A DNA stretch of 51,800 nucleotides, taken from positions 1-51,800 of the forward strand of contig JAETSI010000020.1 in assembly GCA_021769725.1 (NCBI GenBank). Reading direction: 5' to 3'. The notes beneath the pieces were generated by a model. The model did no database searches. It was not told the origin of the DNA and worked only from the letters and a program-made list of their open reading frames with translations. Positions 6,885 through 15,385 of this stretch are shown one piece after another. The number at the start of each line of letters is the position of its first letter. Within the stretch, counting starts at the first letter, position 1. A program made the position numbers and the translations under genes. The stretch comes from Oscillospiraceae bacterium (GTDB taxonomy: Bacteria; Bacillota; Clostridia; Oscillospirales; Ruminococcaceae).

Positions 6885-9113
6885 TTACTCCTGTTCTAAA
6901 TTTTTAATATCTCTGTATTTATTGGGAGTGGTTCCCGTAAGCTGCCGGAACTGCCTCATGAAATATTTTTCGTCATCATATCCGCATTTATAAGCTATCG
7001 CAGACAAACTGACAGACGTAGTTATAAGCAGATATTTAGCATAGGAAATACGGCTTTCGATAACGTCCTTGTGGAAGCTTATGTCAAAAAGATTTTTGTA
7101 CACTGCTCGGAAATGACCGTAGCTTAGGTGAAAATCACGGCATAACTGCTGTGCGTCCCAGTCTTTTTCAGGAGAAGCATACATCATGCTGCGCATATTG
7201 AGAAATGTGCAATACTGGGTGCTTTCCCGCTTCTTCGAAAGAATGCGTATTTTTTCCGCAATTTCTCTGCTGAGACAGTCTATAACCGAAACTGCATCTG
7301 CTTTGTCATTGGGTACTACAGCCGATGCGCATACAGCTGAATCTATACCACAGTTGTTGATATATAGGGGAGAATGACTTACTATTGCGTTCATTTTGTC
7401 CATTATCAAAGCGGCATTTTGTTCGCTGTAATTGCCAACGGCGGCAAAGGCATACAGCTTGTCGGTTATCCGGGCAAGAAATTCATTTGAATTGTATGCA
7501 ATCCGGCGGAAGTCAGCAGAAAGTTCGGTATCAATCCTCACTGATGTATGCAGTTCATCTATTCTGATATTGTCATAAAAAAGTCCGGTACGGATAAGGA
7601 CAATAAGCATGGTATCGTTCTCGGAGCATTGTTTCTGAGCTATATCAAGCTCATTGAGCAGACCGGCACTGTTGTAGAGCCAGGTTGCGGAATCATGAAA
7701 TTCAGAGAGATTGCGGCATTCCAGCAGTGTATTGATATCGTTTCTCATTTGCAGGCTGCACAGAGCGTTTACCGCCGTCTGATGCCAGCTTATAAAGGTA
7801 CTGTCGTAGGAATCGGGATGGTTATACTGGAGCACGAGATGTCCAAGATCCTTTCCTGCCGAAAAAAAGGGAAGCAGATAATAGAACCCCTTTTCACCGC
7901 TGCCTGCAAGGTCTGGAGGAAAAAGCGACTTGCGTGTAAAGAACATTGGCTTGTCGTCTGCATCTTCCGGACTGGTTATACGATAGCATACCATAGTTTT
8001 GGAGTTGGTATCTTCGTCAGATGGGATATCATGTTCACGTGAGCACCAATTTTCGTACAGGCAGAGATATATTCCGGCGGTGTCCCTAATCAGATATGAA
8101 TATTCACGGAGTGCAGTAATATAGTCGGTGAGAGAATGGCACAAAGCTGAGCGGTGTTCAAAGCATCCGCTGAAATTCATGTTGCTGTAGAACTGATCTT
8201 TCCTTACAAGATCAAGTTCTTTGCCAAGGAATTCGTGATCTGTACCGCAGCTGCAAGTCTCGCCGCAGACCATACATCCGTTAACGGGAATATCCTCCAT
8301 TTTTATTCCTGTAATTCTGCCGTACACCATATTTACAGCTCTCTGACCGAGAGCAAAGCGGTTGCGTTGATAGGTAGTGAGAATAGGGGAGTGATATATT
8401 CTGTCGCCGATATGTTCATATCCGACTACGGTTATATCACAAGGGAGTGAAACATTATGGGAGAAAAAAGTATCTGTCATTCCGAAAGCCATGTAATCGT
8501 TGGCGCAAACCACAGCCTGTGGGAACTGACGTATGCCGTTTATGTATTCCAAAGCGAGCTTTTCACCGGAATCGATCCAGTAGTTGCCGTAGATGATGTT
8601 TTCATTGTCAAAAGGAATTCCCTTTTCCCGGAGCACCGACTTCAGACCGCAGATACGTTCCTGATTGGAATCATGCCATTCATAGCCAGCAAGCATATCT
8701 ATTTTTGTAAAGCCATGAACTTCTGTCAGGTGCCGGGCAATATCGGCAAAATCAGCTCGAACATCGTTGTCAATACAGTCAAATCCCGGAATCTGCGCTC
8801 CGGTAACAACAACAGGAATATCAGATCGTTTTCTGATGTGCTGTAGGATAATAGATGTCAGGGAATCATTGTTAATGGATTCTGCCGTAAAAATAAGTCC
8901 GTCAATGCGTTCGGAATCTATAAGTTCATATATTTTATTTTCTATTTCAATTTCGGTTACATATTGGTAGAAGTTATAGATATTGGTGATAATAACGGCA
9001 TCGGAACCGACTTTTTCAGCCTGAGAGAGAATACCGCTGAGTATTTGTTTTTGTTCCGATTCCGAAGCTCTGGATGTAATTATACCTATAGCGGGTCTTT
9101 TGTCATGCAGCAA
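6885..9113 (-). CDS. LacI-type sensor fused to an AraC-family output
   Basis: The 742-residue soluble regulator starts with a periplasmic-binding-protein-like domain of LacI/GalR type (about 6-275, PAIGIITSRASESEQKQILS; VVCANDYMAFGMTDTF) but has no N-terminal helix-turn-helix. A cysteine motif (CMVCGETCSCG) and a middle GAF-like region (about 300-460) follow, then an AraC double helix-turn-helix at about 640-738 (VSLSAIAYKCGYDDEKYFMR). The sensor and middle region resemble those of the diguanylate cyclase at 32493-34439. GGGAGG at 9121-9126 selects a TTG start at 9113; the ATG at 9128 overlaps that site and has none of its own. It probably responds to a cytoplasmic sugar-like ligand and regulates the DUF3737 gene cotranscribed with it. 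Confidence 0.85.
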   Translation of the reverse strand: MLHDKRPAIGIITSRASESEQKQILSGILSQAEKVGSDAVIITNIYNFYQYVTEIEIENKIYELIDSERIDGLIFTAESINNDSLTSIILQHIRKRSDIPVVVTGAQIPGFDCIDNDVRADFADIARHLTEVHGFTKIDMLAGYEWHDSNQERICGLKSVLREKGIPFDNENIIYGNYWIDSGEKLALEYINGIRQFPQAVVCANDYMAFGMTDTFFSHNVSLPCDITVVGYEHIGDRIYHSPILTTYQRNRFALGQRAVNMVYGRITGIKMEDIPVNGCMVCGETCSCGTDHEFLGKELDLVRKDQFYSNMNFSGCFEHRSALCHSLTDYITALREYSYLIRDTAGIYLCLYENWCSREHDIPSDEDTNSKTMVCYRITSPEDADDKPMFFTRKSLFPPDLAGSGEKGFYYLLPFFSAGKDLGHLVLQYNHPDSYDSTFISWHQTAVNALCSLQMRNDINTLLECRNLSEFHDSATWLYNSAGLLNELDIAQKQCSENDTMLIVLIRTGLFYDNIRIDELHTSVRIDTELSADFRRIAYNSNEFLARITDKLYAFAAVGNYSEQNAALIMDKMNAIVSHSPLYINNCGIDSAVCASAVVPNDKADAVSVIDCLSREIAEKIRILSKKRESTQYCTFLNMRSMMYASPEKDWDAQQLCRDFHLSYGHFRAVYKNLFDISFHKDVIESRISYAKYLLITTSVSLSAIAYKCGYDDEKYFMRQFRQLTGTTPNKYRDIKNLEQE

Positions 9114-9144
9114 GTTTCTACCTCCCATCTATACTATTATATAC

Positions 9145-9173
9145 ATTATAGCACAGGTGCATAAAAAAATCAA
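9145..9173 (-). promoter_or_regulatory. Promoter of the LacI-sensor/AraC gene
   Basis: On the minus strand, TTGATT (9168-9173) and TATAAT (9145-9150) have a 17-bp spacer. The same -35 and -10 hexamers and spacing occur upstream of the related sensor gene at 32493-34439. Confidence 0.78.
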
Positions 9174-9192
9174 CCCCAACGTTTTATTAAAG

Positions 9193-9234
9193 CAACACTG
9201 CACAAAGCTGTTCAGTGTCTTTTGTGCAGTGTTG
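9193..9234 (-). terminator. Hairpin after enolase (genome-typical repeat)
   Basis: The arms CAACACTGCACAAAG (9193-9207) and the complementary CTTTTGTGCAGTGTTG (9219-9234) form a long stem between the eno stop and the next gene. The T-tract is weak. It belongs to the recurring ACCGCACAAAG-type hairpin family of this window. Confidence 0.65.
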
Positions 9235-9270
9235 TCTTAAAGGGACGTTTTACCATTAGAAAAATGTCTT

Positions 9271-10566
9271 CTAAAAATTAAATGCGTTCATCTGGGGATA
9301 TACAGCTTTTGCACCGAGTTCTTCCTCGATTCTCAAGAGACGATTATACTTTGCGACACGTTCGCCTCTGCTTGGAGCGCCTGTCTTGATCTGACAGGTG
9401 TTCAGAGCAATAGCAAGATCTGCAATCGTTGTATCTTCCGTTTCGCCGGAACGATGCGAAGCAATTGCTGTATATCCTGCCTTATGTGCCATTTTGATTG
9501 CTTCAATAGTTTCAGAAACAGAACCTATTTGGTTGAGTTTTATTAAAATTGAGTTACCACAGCCTTTTTTAATGCCATACGAAAGACGTTTCGTGTTTGT
9601 CACAAAGAGGTCATCGCCGACAAGCTGAATTTTTTCTCCAAGTTTTTCCGTTAGTTTTTTCCAGCCTTCCCAGTCCTCCTCATCAAGAGCATCTTCAATG
9701 GAAATAATGGGATACTTTTCACAAAGTACTGACCAATGTTCGATCAGTTCTTCTGATGTAAATGTTCTTCCCGACTTTGGCTGCTTATAAAATCCAATTC
9801 CATTTTCTTTGTCTTTCCATTCAGAGGAAGCTGCATCAACAGCGATCATGAAATCCTTTCCCGCCACATATCCTGCTGCATTGACAGCTTCAAGAATTGT
9901 TTCAATTGTTTCATCATCACCGGAAAGATTTGGTGCAAAGCCTCCCTCATCACCGACAGATGTAGCAAGACCTCTCTTATTCAGAATTGTTTTAAGGTTA
10001 TGAAAAACTTCTGCACACCACCGCAGTGCTTCCTTGAAAGTAGGTGCGCCAACAGGCATAATCATGAATTCCTGTGTATCGACTGTGTTTGCAGCATGAG
10101 CGCCTCCGTTCAGAATATTCATCATCGGAACAGGAAGATTTGTTCCCTGAATGCCGCCAATAAATCTGTAAAGCGGCATATCCATAGATGCTGCAGCTGA
10201 TCTCGCACAGGCAATTGAAACTGCTAGAATCGAATTTGCACCCAGATTTGATTTATCTTTTGTGCCGTCAGCGTTAATCATTGCTTTGTCAACGGTGTAA
10301 ATATCGGTTGCATCTATACCGCAAAGTATGTCATTTATAGTTGTATTTACGTTTTGTACTGCATTGGAAACACCCTTGCCGGAGTAACGTGACTTGTCAC
10401 CGTCACGAAGCTCGACTGCCTCATATTCACCGGTAGATGCGCCGCTTGGAGCTGCTCCTCTGCCTGTTGTTCCGTCAGCCAGAACGACTTCTGCTTCGAG
10501 AGTAGGGTTGCCTCTGGAGTCGATAATTTCTCTTGCTGTTACCTTTTCGATTTTTGAATAATTCAT
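9271..10566 (-). CDS. eno: Enolase (phosphopyruvate hydratase)
   Basis: The 431-residue enzyme interconverts 2-phosphoglycerate and phosphoenolpyruvate in glycolysis. It has the standard N-terminus ([20 protein letters not shown]), the [10 protein letters not shown] loop, the metal-binding acidic residues in [24 protein letters not shown] and [10 protein letters not shown], the catalytic Lys in [11 protein letters not shown], and the signature [18 protein letters not shown]. Length is normal. The start is ATG 10566 behind AAGGA at 10576-10580; an in-frame GTG 18 bases upstream would place that site inside the gene. It is monocistronic. Confidence 0.98.
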   Translation of the reverse strand: MNYSKIEKVTAREIIDSRGNPTLEAEVVLADGTTGRGAAPSGASTGEYEAVELRDGDKSRYSGKGVSNAVQNVNTTINDILCGIDATDIYTVDKAMINADGTKDKSNLGANSILAVSIACARSAAASMDMPLYRFIGGIQGTNLPVPMMNILNGGAHAANTVDTQEFMIMPVGAPTFKEALRWCAEVFHNLKTILNKRGLATSVGDEGGFAPNLSGDDETIETILEAVNAAGYVAGKDFMIAVDAASSEWKDKENGIGFYKQPKSGRTFTSEELIEHWSVLCEKYPIISIEDALDEEDWEGWKKLTEKLGEKIQLVGDDLFVTNTKRLSYGIKKGCGNSILIKLNQIGSVSETIEAIKMAHKAGYTAIASHRSGETEDTTIADLAIALNTCQIKTGAPSRGERVAKYNRLLRIEEELGAKAVYPQMNAFNF

Positions 10567-10608
10567 AGTTATAATTCCTTTCACTTACGGTGTTATCTTG
10601 AATAAGAA

Positions 10609-10673
10609 GATATATCATTCAAAAATAGTATTTGTCAATATCGTATTCATTATTCAAATTATTTCATGAATAA
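10609..10673 (-). promoter_or_regulatory. eno promoter with upstream inverted repeat
   Basis: On the minus strand, TTGACA (10633-10638) and TATATC (10609-10614) are 18 bp apart. Just upstream, TTATTCA (10650-10656) and TGAATAA (10667-10673) form a perfect 7-bp inverted repeat that could bind a regulator. Confidence 0.5.
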
Positions 10674-10831
10674 GTTTGTGCCTATATACAACATGGATAT
10701 TATAGCAAATATTTATATCTTTGTCGTACATAATATAAATGTCCTGCGTACAGCTGCAATTGTTGCCTGCCACGCAAAACACAAAAAAGTGACAAGCAAA
10801 ATACAAAAAAATTTACTTTGAGTAAAAAAAG

Positions 10832-10858
10832 AGCCTCCTGAGTGCAAATCAGGAGGCT
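10832..10858 (-). terminator. Terminator of the initiator-like pseudogene
   Basis: AGCCTCCTGA and TCAGGAGGCT arms are followed, on the minus strand, by a run of seven T. It overlaps the stop codon of the disrupted gene. Confidence 0.8.
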
Positions 10859-11874
10859 GCTTCAATTTCTTCCTTTCTGCTTTCGTCATTCATTCCATCG
10901 CTTGATTTTTCAACAGCGGCGTTTCTGAAAATTTTCCGCTTTGCCGCAGAAGTAATGATGGAGGATTTATTACTCTGTAATGAATTTTTTTGTATTGAAT
11001 CTTTTGTATTATATTGTCCCTGATTTTCAGTCGGTGAATTTCAGACGGTGGAGAATCAAGGTACAGGTTTTCTACCCCTTGTTTTTCAACCGATGATAAA
11101 TCGGCTATTTTCGCACGTCCACCCTCACGGATCGTGATAGCCTTGCGCCTTGTTTACGCTTCAATTTCATCAGCTTCTTCTTTGCCGATTGGCTTATCGA
11201 AAAAGCTGTACACATACTCAAAGCAATTGTGAATGCTCTCGTTTGGCAGGAGCTTTGTGCGGACGAGATAGCCCATATCCATGAGCTTGCCCACAGCATT
11301 GTGAACTGCCGTCCTGCCTTCTTTGGAGATAAAGGTCAAACCTGACATGGAAAAATTCCAATAGTTCGGCAGGGACAGCACCTTGAGAAGAAAGCCGAGG
11401 AGCTTATTCCTGATCTCCCTGTTCCGCAGGAGCTTGCTGCTGATCATTGAGTAATTTCCATCTTTTTTGACACGGTTCAGGGTAGCGTTATCGACCGTGT
11501 GAGTTTCAAGTTCATAGTCATACCGAGGGATAGAGTGATCCTTTTCGGAATATTCGTAAAAATTGTCAACAGTGCGTATCCAGCCCGTAGGGGATTCGTT
11601 CGGCATCTGTACGATTTTTTTTGAGATAGCCCCATTCTTCCAAGTTTGCAAGGGCGCTTTCAACGGCGGTTTCACCGTCGGGACAGACAGCGATCAGTCC
11701 AGCTTTCGAGAAATTCCACTCAGGCGGCAAATCCATCACCCTGTCGAGCAGACCGATAGCAGGACAGCCTAAATTCGTTGATCTGACAAAGCAGTTGCTC
11801 AGAACGGCATAACCGCCAAATTTATATACACGGCAAACCGTCTTTTGGATTTTTTCCTTATTGTCCATTTTCAT
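10849..11874 (-). pseudogene. Disrupted helix-turn-helix initiator-like gene
   Basis: Joined fragments resemble the helix-turn-helix proteins of Firmicutes mobile elements (motif LPxxWNFSxxGL...AVxxALxxLxxxGYL). Two winged-helix repeats are visible: LPPEWNFSKAGLIAVCPDGE and LPNYWNFSMSGLTFISKEGR. The frame breaks three times. A run of eight A near 11610-11617 shifts the frame, and seven A would restore it. A TAA at 11154-11156 interrupts an otherwise open frame that continues (IREGGRAKIADLSSVEKQGV). A one-base loss near 11036-11041 shifts it again into ENQGQYNTKDSIQKNSLQSN and onward, ending at 10849. The downstream part has the low-complexity VEN/Asn-Thr-rich tail typical of the family. It is a decayed remnant of a plasmid or integrative element. 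Confidence 0.78.
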
Positions 11875-11882
11875 TTACCCCG

Positions 11883-12161
11883 TTAGCTATATTGGAACAT
11901 CATATTTGGGATTCGCAGCTTGTTTACTGCATAAACACAGCCGTAAGGCTTCCTGACTTCAAGGAGGAAACCTCGTTTTTTCAGTCCGTATACGGCATCA
12001 CAGAGCTTATCATAATGATAAGCTGACAGCTCATTCACTTTTGTCAGTACATCTACTGTAGAGTAGTCGATTTCTTCTTTGTTCATCATGATTTGCAGAA
12101 TAGTAGTCTGCATTTCGGTAAAGCCTAAATTCGGCACATCAATTGCTTTTGGATTTGACAT
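11883..12161 (-). CDS. Small winged-helix-like protein of an element remnant
   Basis: The 92-residue product (MSNPKAIDVPNLGFTEMQTT...) has a helical body with a pattern resembling a winged helix (YHYDKLCDAVYGLKKRGFLL). GGGAGG at 12169-12174 selects ATG 12161; the frame extends upstream to 12299 without a ribosome site. It ends 8 bp before the start of the disrupted initiator-like gene, so the two formed one operon. It is not recognised as a named family. It may be a DNA-binding accessory of the same decayed element and is itself intact. Confidence 0.6.
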   Translation of the reverse strand: MSNPKAIDVPNLGFTEMQTTILQIMMNKEEIDYSTVDVLTKVNELSAYHYDKLCDAVYGLKKRGFLLEVRKPYGCVYAVNKLRIPNMMFQYS

Positions 12162-12249
12162 AGAAATTCCTCCCTGACTTTCATTCTGAAAAAGAAAAAC
12201 GTTCTTCATTTCTGAGAAACGCAGTACAATATTTAATTTTGGGCATAAA

Positions 12250-12293
12250 AATAGCGGACAGCGCTTCACTTCTATGAAACACCATCCGCTATT
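12250..12293. repeat. Hairpin upstream of the element-remnant operon
   Basis: AATAGCGGA (12250-12258) and TCCGCTATT (12285-12293) are perfect 9-bp arms around a 26-nt loop, followed by TTTT on the minus strand. It lies in the leader of the 11883-12161 gene and could act as an attenuator or as a terminator for the small frame above it. The rest of the 12162-12529 gap holds only that weak frame. Confidence 0.5.
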
Positions 12294-12302
12294 GTCCATT
12301 AT

Positions 12303-12434
12303 TCAGTTTGTCAACAGGCTTTCTACCGTCCTTTTTGCTGCTTTTTCGGTTACTACCAAGTTTCTACCAAAAATCTTTAAATTTGCGATTTTTACGATTT
12401 CCCGAAACTGCGCAGTTTCACTGATTTCTACCAT
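12303..12434 (-). CDS. Possible small ORF (43 residues)
   Basis: The frame encodes MVEISETAQFREIVKIANLK and continues to VESLLTN. The composition looks protein-like (charged, helical), but there is no ribosome site before the ATG and the frame is open further upstream to about 12495. It could be the 3' end of an element gene whose 5' part has been lost. Confidence is low. Confidence 0.25.
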   Translation of the reverse strand: MVEISETAQFREIVKIANLKIFGRNLVVTEKAAKRTVESLLTN

Positions 12435-12529
12435 GAAAAATACCGTAAAGGTACTCAGAGTGATTTGAAAGTACTTAGAGGTACAATGGTTGTATTATAT
12501 CATATCTTTCAATGCTTTTCAACTCTTGA

Positions 12530-13120
12530 TCAATTATCGCTAAGATCATAAGGCGATTCTTTGTTTGACAGTGCAATATCCACTATCTTTCCATAAAATC
12601 CAGCTGGGTTAAGCATAATTTTCTCTCCGATAAGCTTAGCCTGAGTTATATCGGGCGCATATAACCTGAGATCCATAAGATCACAGTCCTTATCGAGGCA
12701 GCGGATTCTGGCATAACAGCCGTTTTCAACGGGAATGTATTCAATCTGAACTTCGTGTTCAGCCTTGATTCGGGCAAAATAGCGCATTGCTGCAAGAACG
12801 AGCCTGTCCCTGTAAGATTTTGGAGCGTAGCTTTTCAGCCGCCGAGCACATTCATACCCTTTTGTTTCAAGTTTAAAAAAATTTTTTCCGTCCTCATTAA
12901 TCATTGAGATAAGCGAGTTTCGTGTCAGATAGTCAATAGAATCCTGATAATAAAAATAATTAATTGTTTCTGTGCCGATAGCAATTTCATAAAGCTGTTC
13001 GGTTTCAATCGGACGGTTGATTTTATACAGCAGATAACATAGCAGAATGTTGATAGTTGGAACATCTTTTATCTCTGTATCTGCCAGTTCTGCCATTTTA
13101 AAAATATTTTCTTCCTGCAT
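12530..13120 (-). CDS. DUF4364 family protein
   Basis: The 196-residue soluble protein has an N-terminal winged-helix-like region (about 15-95, containing NYFYYQDSIDYL) and a beta-rich C-terminal half. It matches the clostridial DUF4364 family, whose role is unknown but which looks like a transcription regulator. It follows aroC-like by 9 bp on the same strand and is probably the last gene of the aro operon. Confidence 0.8.
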   Translation of the reverse strand: MQEENIFKMAELADTEIKDVPTINILLCYLLYKINRPIETEQLYEIAIGTETINYFYYQDSIDYLTRNSLISMINEDGKNFFKLETKGYECARRLKSYAPKSYRDRLVLAAMRYFARIKAEHEVQIEYIPVENGCYARIRCLDKDCDLMDLRLYAPDITQAKLIGEKIMLNPAGFYGKIVDIALSNKESPYDLSDN

Positions 13121-13129
13121 AATATCACC

Positions 13130-14176
13130 TTAACAAAAATCGGGATAATCTATCATATGTGAAAGCAAAGCAATATTTACTGCCGCTTCGACACAAGGTA
13201 CAAGTTTCGGAACGCTGCATGCTTCGCTGATTTTTAGCGGATCACTGTTTGCACCAGCCGGAAGAATTGATGGTGACACGGCTGCATTGAGGGTTATAGG
13301 CATTCCGGATGAGATGCCGCCCATAACGCCGCCATGATGATTCGTCTTTGTAAGGACATAACCACGTTCATTCACATAGTAGTCGTCACTGCTCTGACTT
13401 CCTATCATTTTTGCCGCAGTAAATCCAGCACCGAATTCCAATCCTGAAATGCCGGGAATCCCAAAGATCAGTTGTGCGATATTATTTTGCAGTCCGTCAA
13501 ACACAGGAGCACCTATACCGGCAGGAACATTTACGGCAGTGCATTCTATAACGCCGCCAAGTGACTCACCGGATTTAGCAGCTCGTCTAATGTCTTCAGT
13601 CATAAGCCAACCTTTGAAGTCGTTTATTACAGGGAAATCCTTTTTCCTGATACTTAGAACAGCGTCCCTATTCACATTTACAGGATCGAACGGATTGTCC
13701 TTAACTTTATGTATGCTGAAGATATGTGCACCGGTGTATATTCCACGACGCTGAAGAATTTGTCCGCAGATCGCTCCGGCAAAGCAAATCGGGAGCGTGA
13801 TCTGATCGACAAAGCGATTGTTATTCAGAATATCACAGAAGCTCATACGTTTGCCTGCGCCTGTATAATCGGCATGACCTGCACGCATGAGGGGATCAGG
13901 TGATTTTATTGTTACCCTGGGGTTTGGCAGAAAAGCACAGAGAGATGTACCGGTAGTTCTTTCGTTGACGATTCCGGACATTATATGTGGAACAGATCTG
14001 TCACGATGAGGATTATCTCCCATGATGCTCGAATTTCTTCGTGCCATAAATTCGGTAAGCTCTTCGGTGTTGATATATTCTCCTGCTGGCAGACCGCTGA
14101 CAGTTATACCGACAGCCGCTCCTTCTGAATCTCCAAAAATCGAAAACGAGATCCTGTTATTCCAGATTGATGACAT
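13130..14176 (-). CDS. aroC: Chorismate synthase homologue with lost active-site motifs
   Basis: The 348-residue product aligns along its length with AroC, the FMN-dependent enzyme converting EPSP to chorismate. RAGHADYTGAGKR (keeping the His of GHADYT), ICFAGAICGQIL, GIYTGAHIFSI and TNHHGGVMGGISSGMPI all match the family. Several near-invariant motifs are changed. GESHG is GDSEG, replacing a catalytic His by Glu. GGGHFSGRLTA is NNNRFVDQITL at the same spacing. The C-terminal GRHDPC segment is absent (SEACSVPKLVPCVEA). It is also slightly short. The frame is intact, and it overlaps aroA by 20 bp, with GGAGG before the ATG. It could be inactive, altered in activity, or a paralogue beside a normal AroC elsewhere. 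Confidence 0.85.
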   Translation of the reverse strand: MSSIWNNRISFSIFGDSEGAAVGITVSGLPAGEYINTEELTEFMARRNSSIMGDNPHRDRSVPHIMSGIVNERTTGTSLCAFLPNPRVTIKSPDPLMRAGHADYTGAGKRMSFCDILNNNRFVDQITLPICFAGAICGQILQRRGIYTGAHIFSIHKVKDNPFDPVNVNRDAVLSIRKKDFPVINDFKGWLMTEDIRRAAKSGESLGGVIECTAVNVPAGIGAPVFDGLQNNIAQLIFGIPGISGLEFGAGFTAAKMIGSQSSDDYYVNERGYVLTKTNHHGGVMGGISSGMPITLNAAVSPSILPAGANSDPLKISEACSVPKLVPCVEAAVNIALLSHMIDYPDFC

Positions 14177-15383
14177 TAACTTTACCTCCGAGCTGAATAT
14201 AGTCTTTAAAGAAATCAGGATATGATTTTTCGGCTGCTTCAGCTCCTCGTATCGTCACATCGCCGTCAACGGCAGCTGCGGCAACAGCGGCAGCCATAAC
14301 TATCCTGTGATCTCCGAAGCTGTTCACTTCTCCGCCATGCATTTTTCCGGTCGGATGTATTATCAGTCCGTCGTCGGTGATTTCTGCATTTCCGCCGAGT
14401 GAATTAACAAGTGCTGCTGATGTTTCAAGTCTGTTGCTTTCTTTTATTTTAAGCCTTTTTGCGTTATAAATGACTGATTCGCCGCTGCCAAAGGCTCCCA
14501 GAACTGTAAGTATGGGCACAAGATCAGGGATATCCGAACAGTCTGCTCTGAATGATCCGATATGCCCGTCATGGCACACATGACCGAGAATTTCGAGAAT
14601 CTTTCTGTCACCCTGTACGCTGTTTTCATTAAGATTTCTCAGATCAATGTCAGCTCCCAAAGCGTTAGCAACATAGAAAAATGCAGCCTGAGAGAAGTCT
14701 CCTTCGATTTTTTCATCGTGGGGAGTATATCTTTGACCTCCTTTAATCAGAAATCCGTTTTTGTTCTCATTGATACTGATTCCATAACGCCTGAGAATAT
14801 CGATAGTGATATCAACGTAGGGACGTGATTCAAGGTGTGATGTAAGCACTATTTCCGAATTTTCTTCAAGAAGCGGAAGAGCGAAAATGAGACCTGTAAC
14901 AAACTGGGACGAAATATCACCTTCGATCTCATATCTGCCGCCGATTAATTTTCCGCTTATAACATATGGCATCTCACTTGAGATAAATCTGACACCATTT
15001 TTTGAAAGTTCACGTTTAAATATATCTATTGGCCGCTGCGGCAGACGTCCTTTACCTGCAAATGTTGATTCAACACCGAGGGCTGCGGCAACAGGAATAA
15101 CGAATCTCAGAGTAGAACCGCTTTCACAGCAGTCTATTTCTGCTTTTTGCGGGCATGATTCAATGCCGGTAACAGTGAGCATGCTGCCATCAACTTTGAA
15201 GTGAGCACCCAGAGCAGTCATTGCATTGATAGTTGCCTCGATGTCCTTTGACATATTCACGCCGCTTATAACGGAAGTTCCATGAGCAAGGGACGCGCAT
15301 ATCAGCGCACGATGAGCGCAGCTTTTCGACGCCGGAACTTCGACTTTTCCGGAAAGAAAGGACGGGGTAATGCGTATATCCAT
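14157..15383 (-). CDS. aroA: 3-phosphoshikimate 1-carboxyvinyltransferase (EPSP synthase)
   Basis: The 408-residue enzyme transfers enolpyruvate from PEP to shikimate 3-phosphate. Family motifs are intact: VPASKSCAHRALICA near the N-terminus, LPQRPIDIF, SSQFVTGLIFALPLL, KESNRLETSAALVNSLGG, and FGDHRIVMAAAVAA near the C-terminus. GGAGG inside the end of aroB selects ATG 15383, giving MDIRITPSFLSG. The gene follows the aroB stop at once and overlaps the aroC-like gene by 20 bp, showing tight translational coupling. Confidence 0.96.
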   Translation of the reverse strand: MDIRITPSFLSGKVEVPASKSCAHRALICASLAHGTSVISGVNMSKDIEATINAMTALGAHFKVDGSMLTVTGIESCPQKAEIDCCESGSTLRFVIPVAAALGVESTFAGKGRLPQRPIDIFKRELSKNGVRFISSEMPYVISGKLIGGRYEIEGDISSQFVTGLIFALPLLEENSEIVLTSHLESRPYVDITIDILRRYGISINENKNGFLIKGGQRYTPHDEKIEGDFSQAAFFYVANALGADIDLRNLNENSVQGDRKILEILGHVCHDGHIGSFRADCSDIPDLVPILTVLGAFGSGESVIYNAKRLKIKESNRLETSAALVNSLGGNAEITDDGLIIHPTGKMHGGEVNSFGDHRIVMAAAVAAAAVDGDVTIRGAEAAEKSYPDFFKDYIQLGGKVNVINLE

Positions 15384-15385
15384 TT

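Noticed and set aside
11105..11299. Separate small gene after the initiator-like fragment
   Set aside because: It is an alternative frame over the same disrupted gene and has no start signal.
11566..11675. Programmed frameshift at the A-run
   Set aside because: Two further lesions (TAA at 11154 and a shift near 11038) downstream make decay the simpler explanation.
13780..13860. Frameshift as the cause of the altered AroC motif
   Set aside because: All frames of this stretch were considered; none restores GGGHFSGR, the spacing to conserved flanks is unchanged, and the frame stays open.
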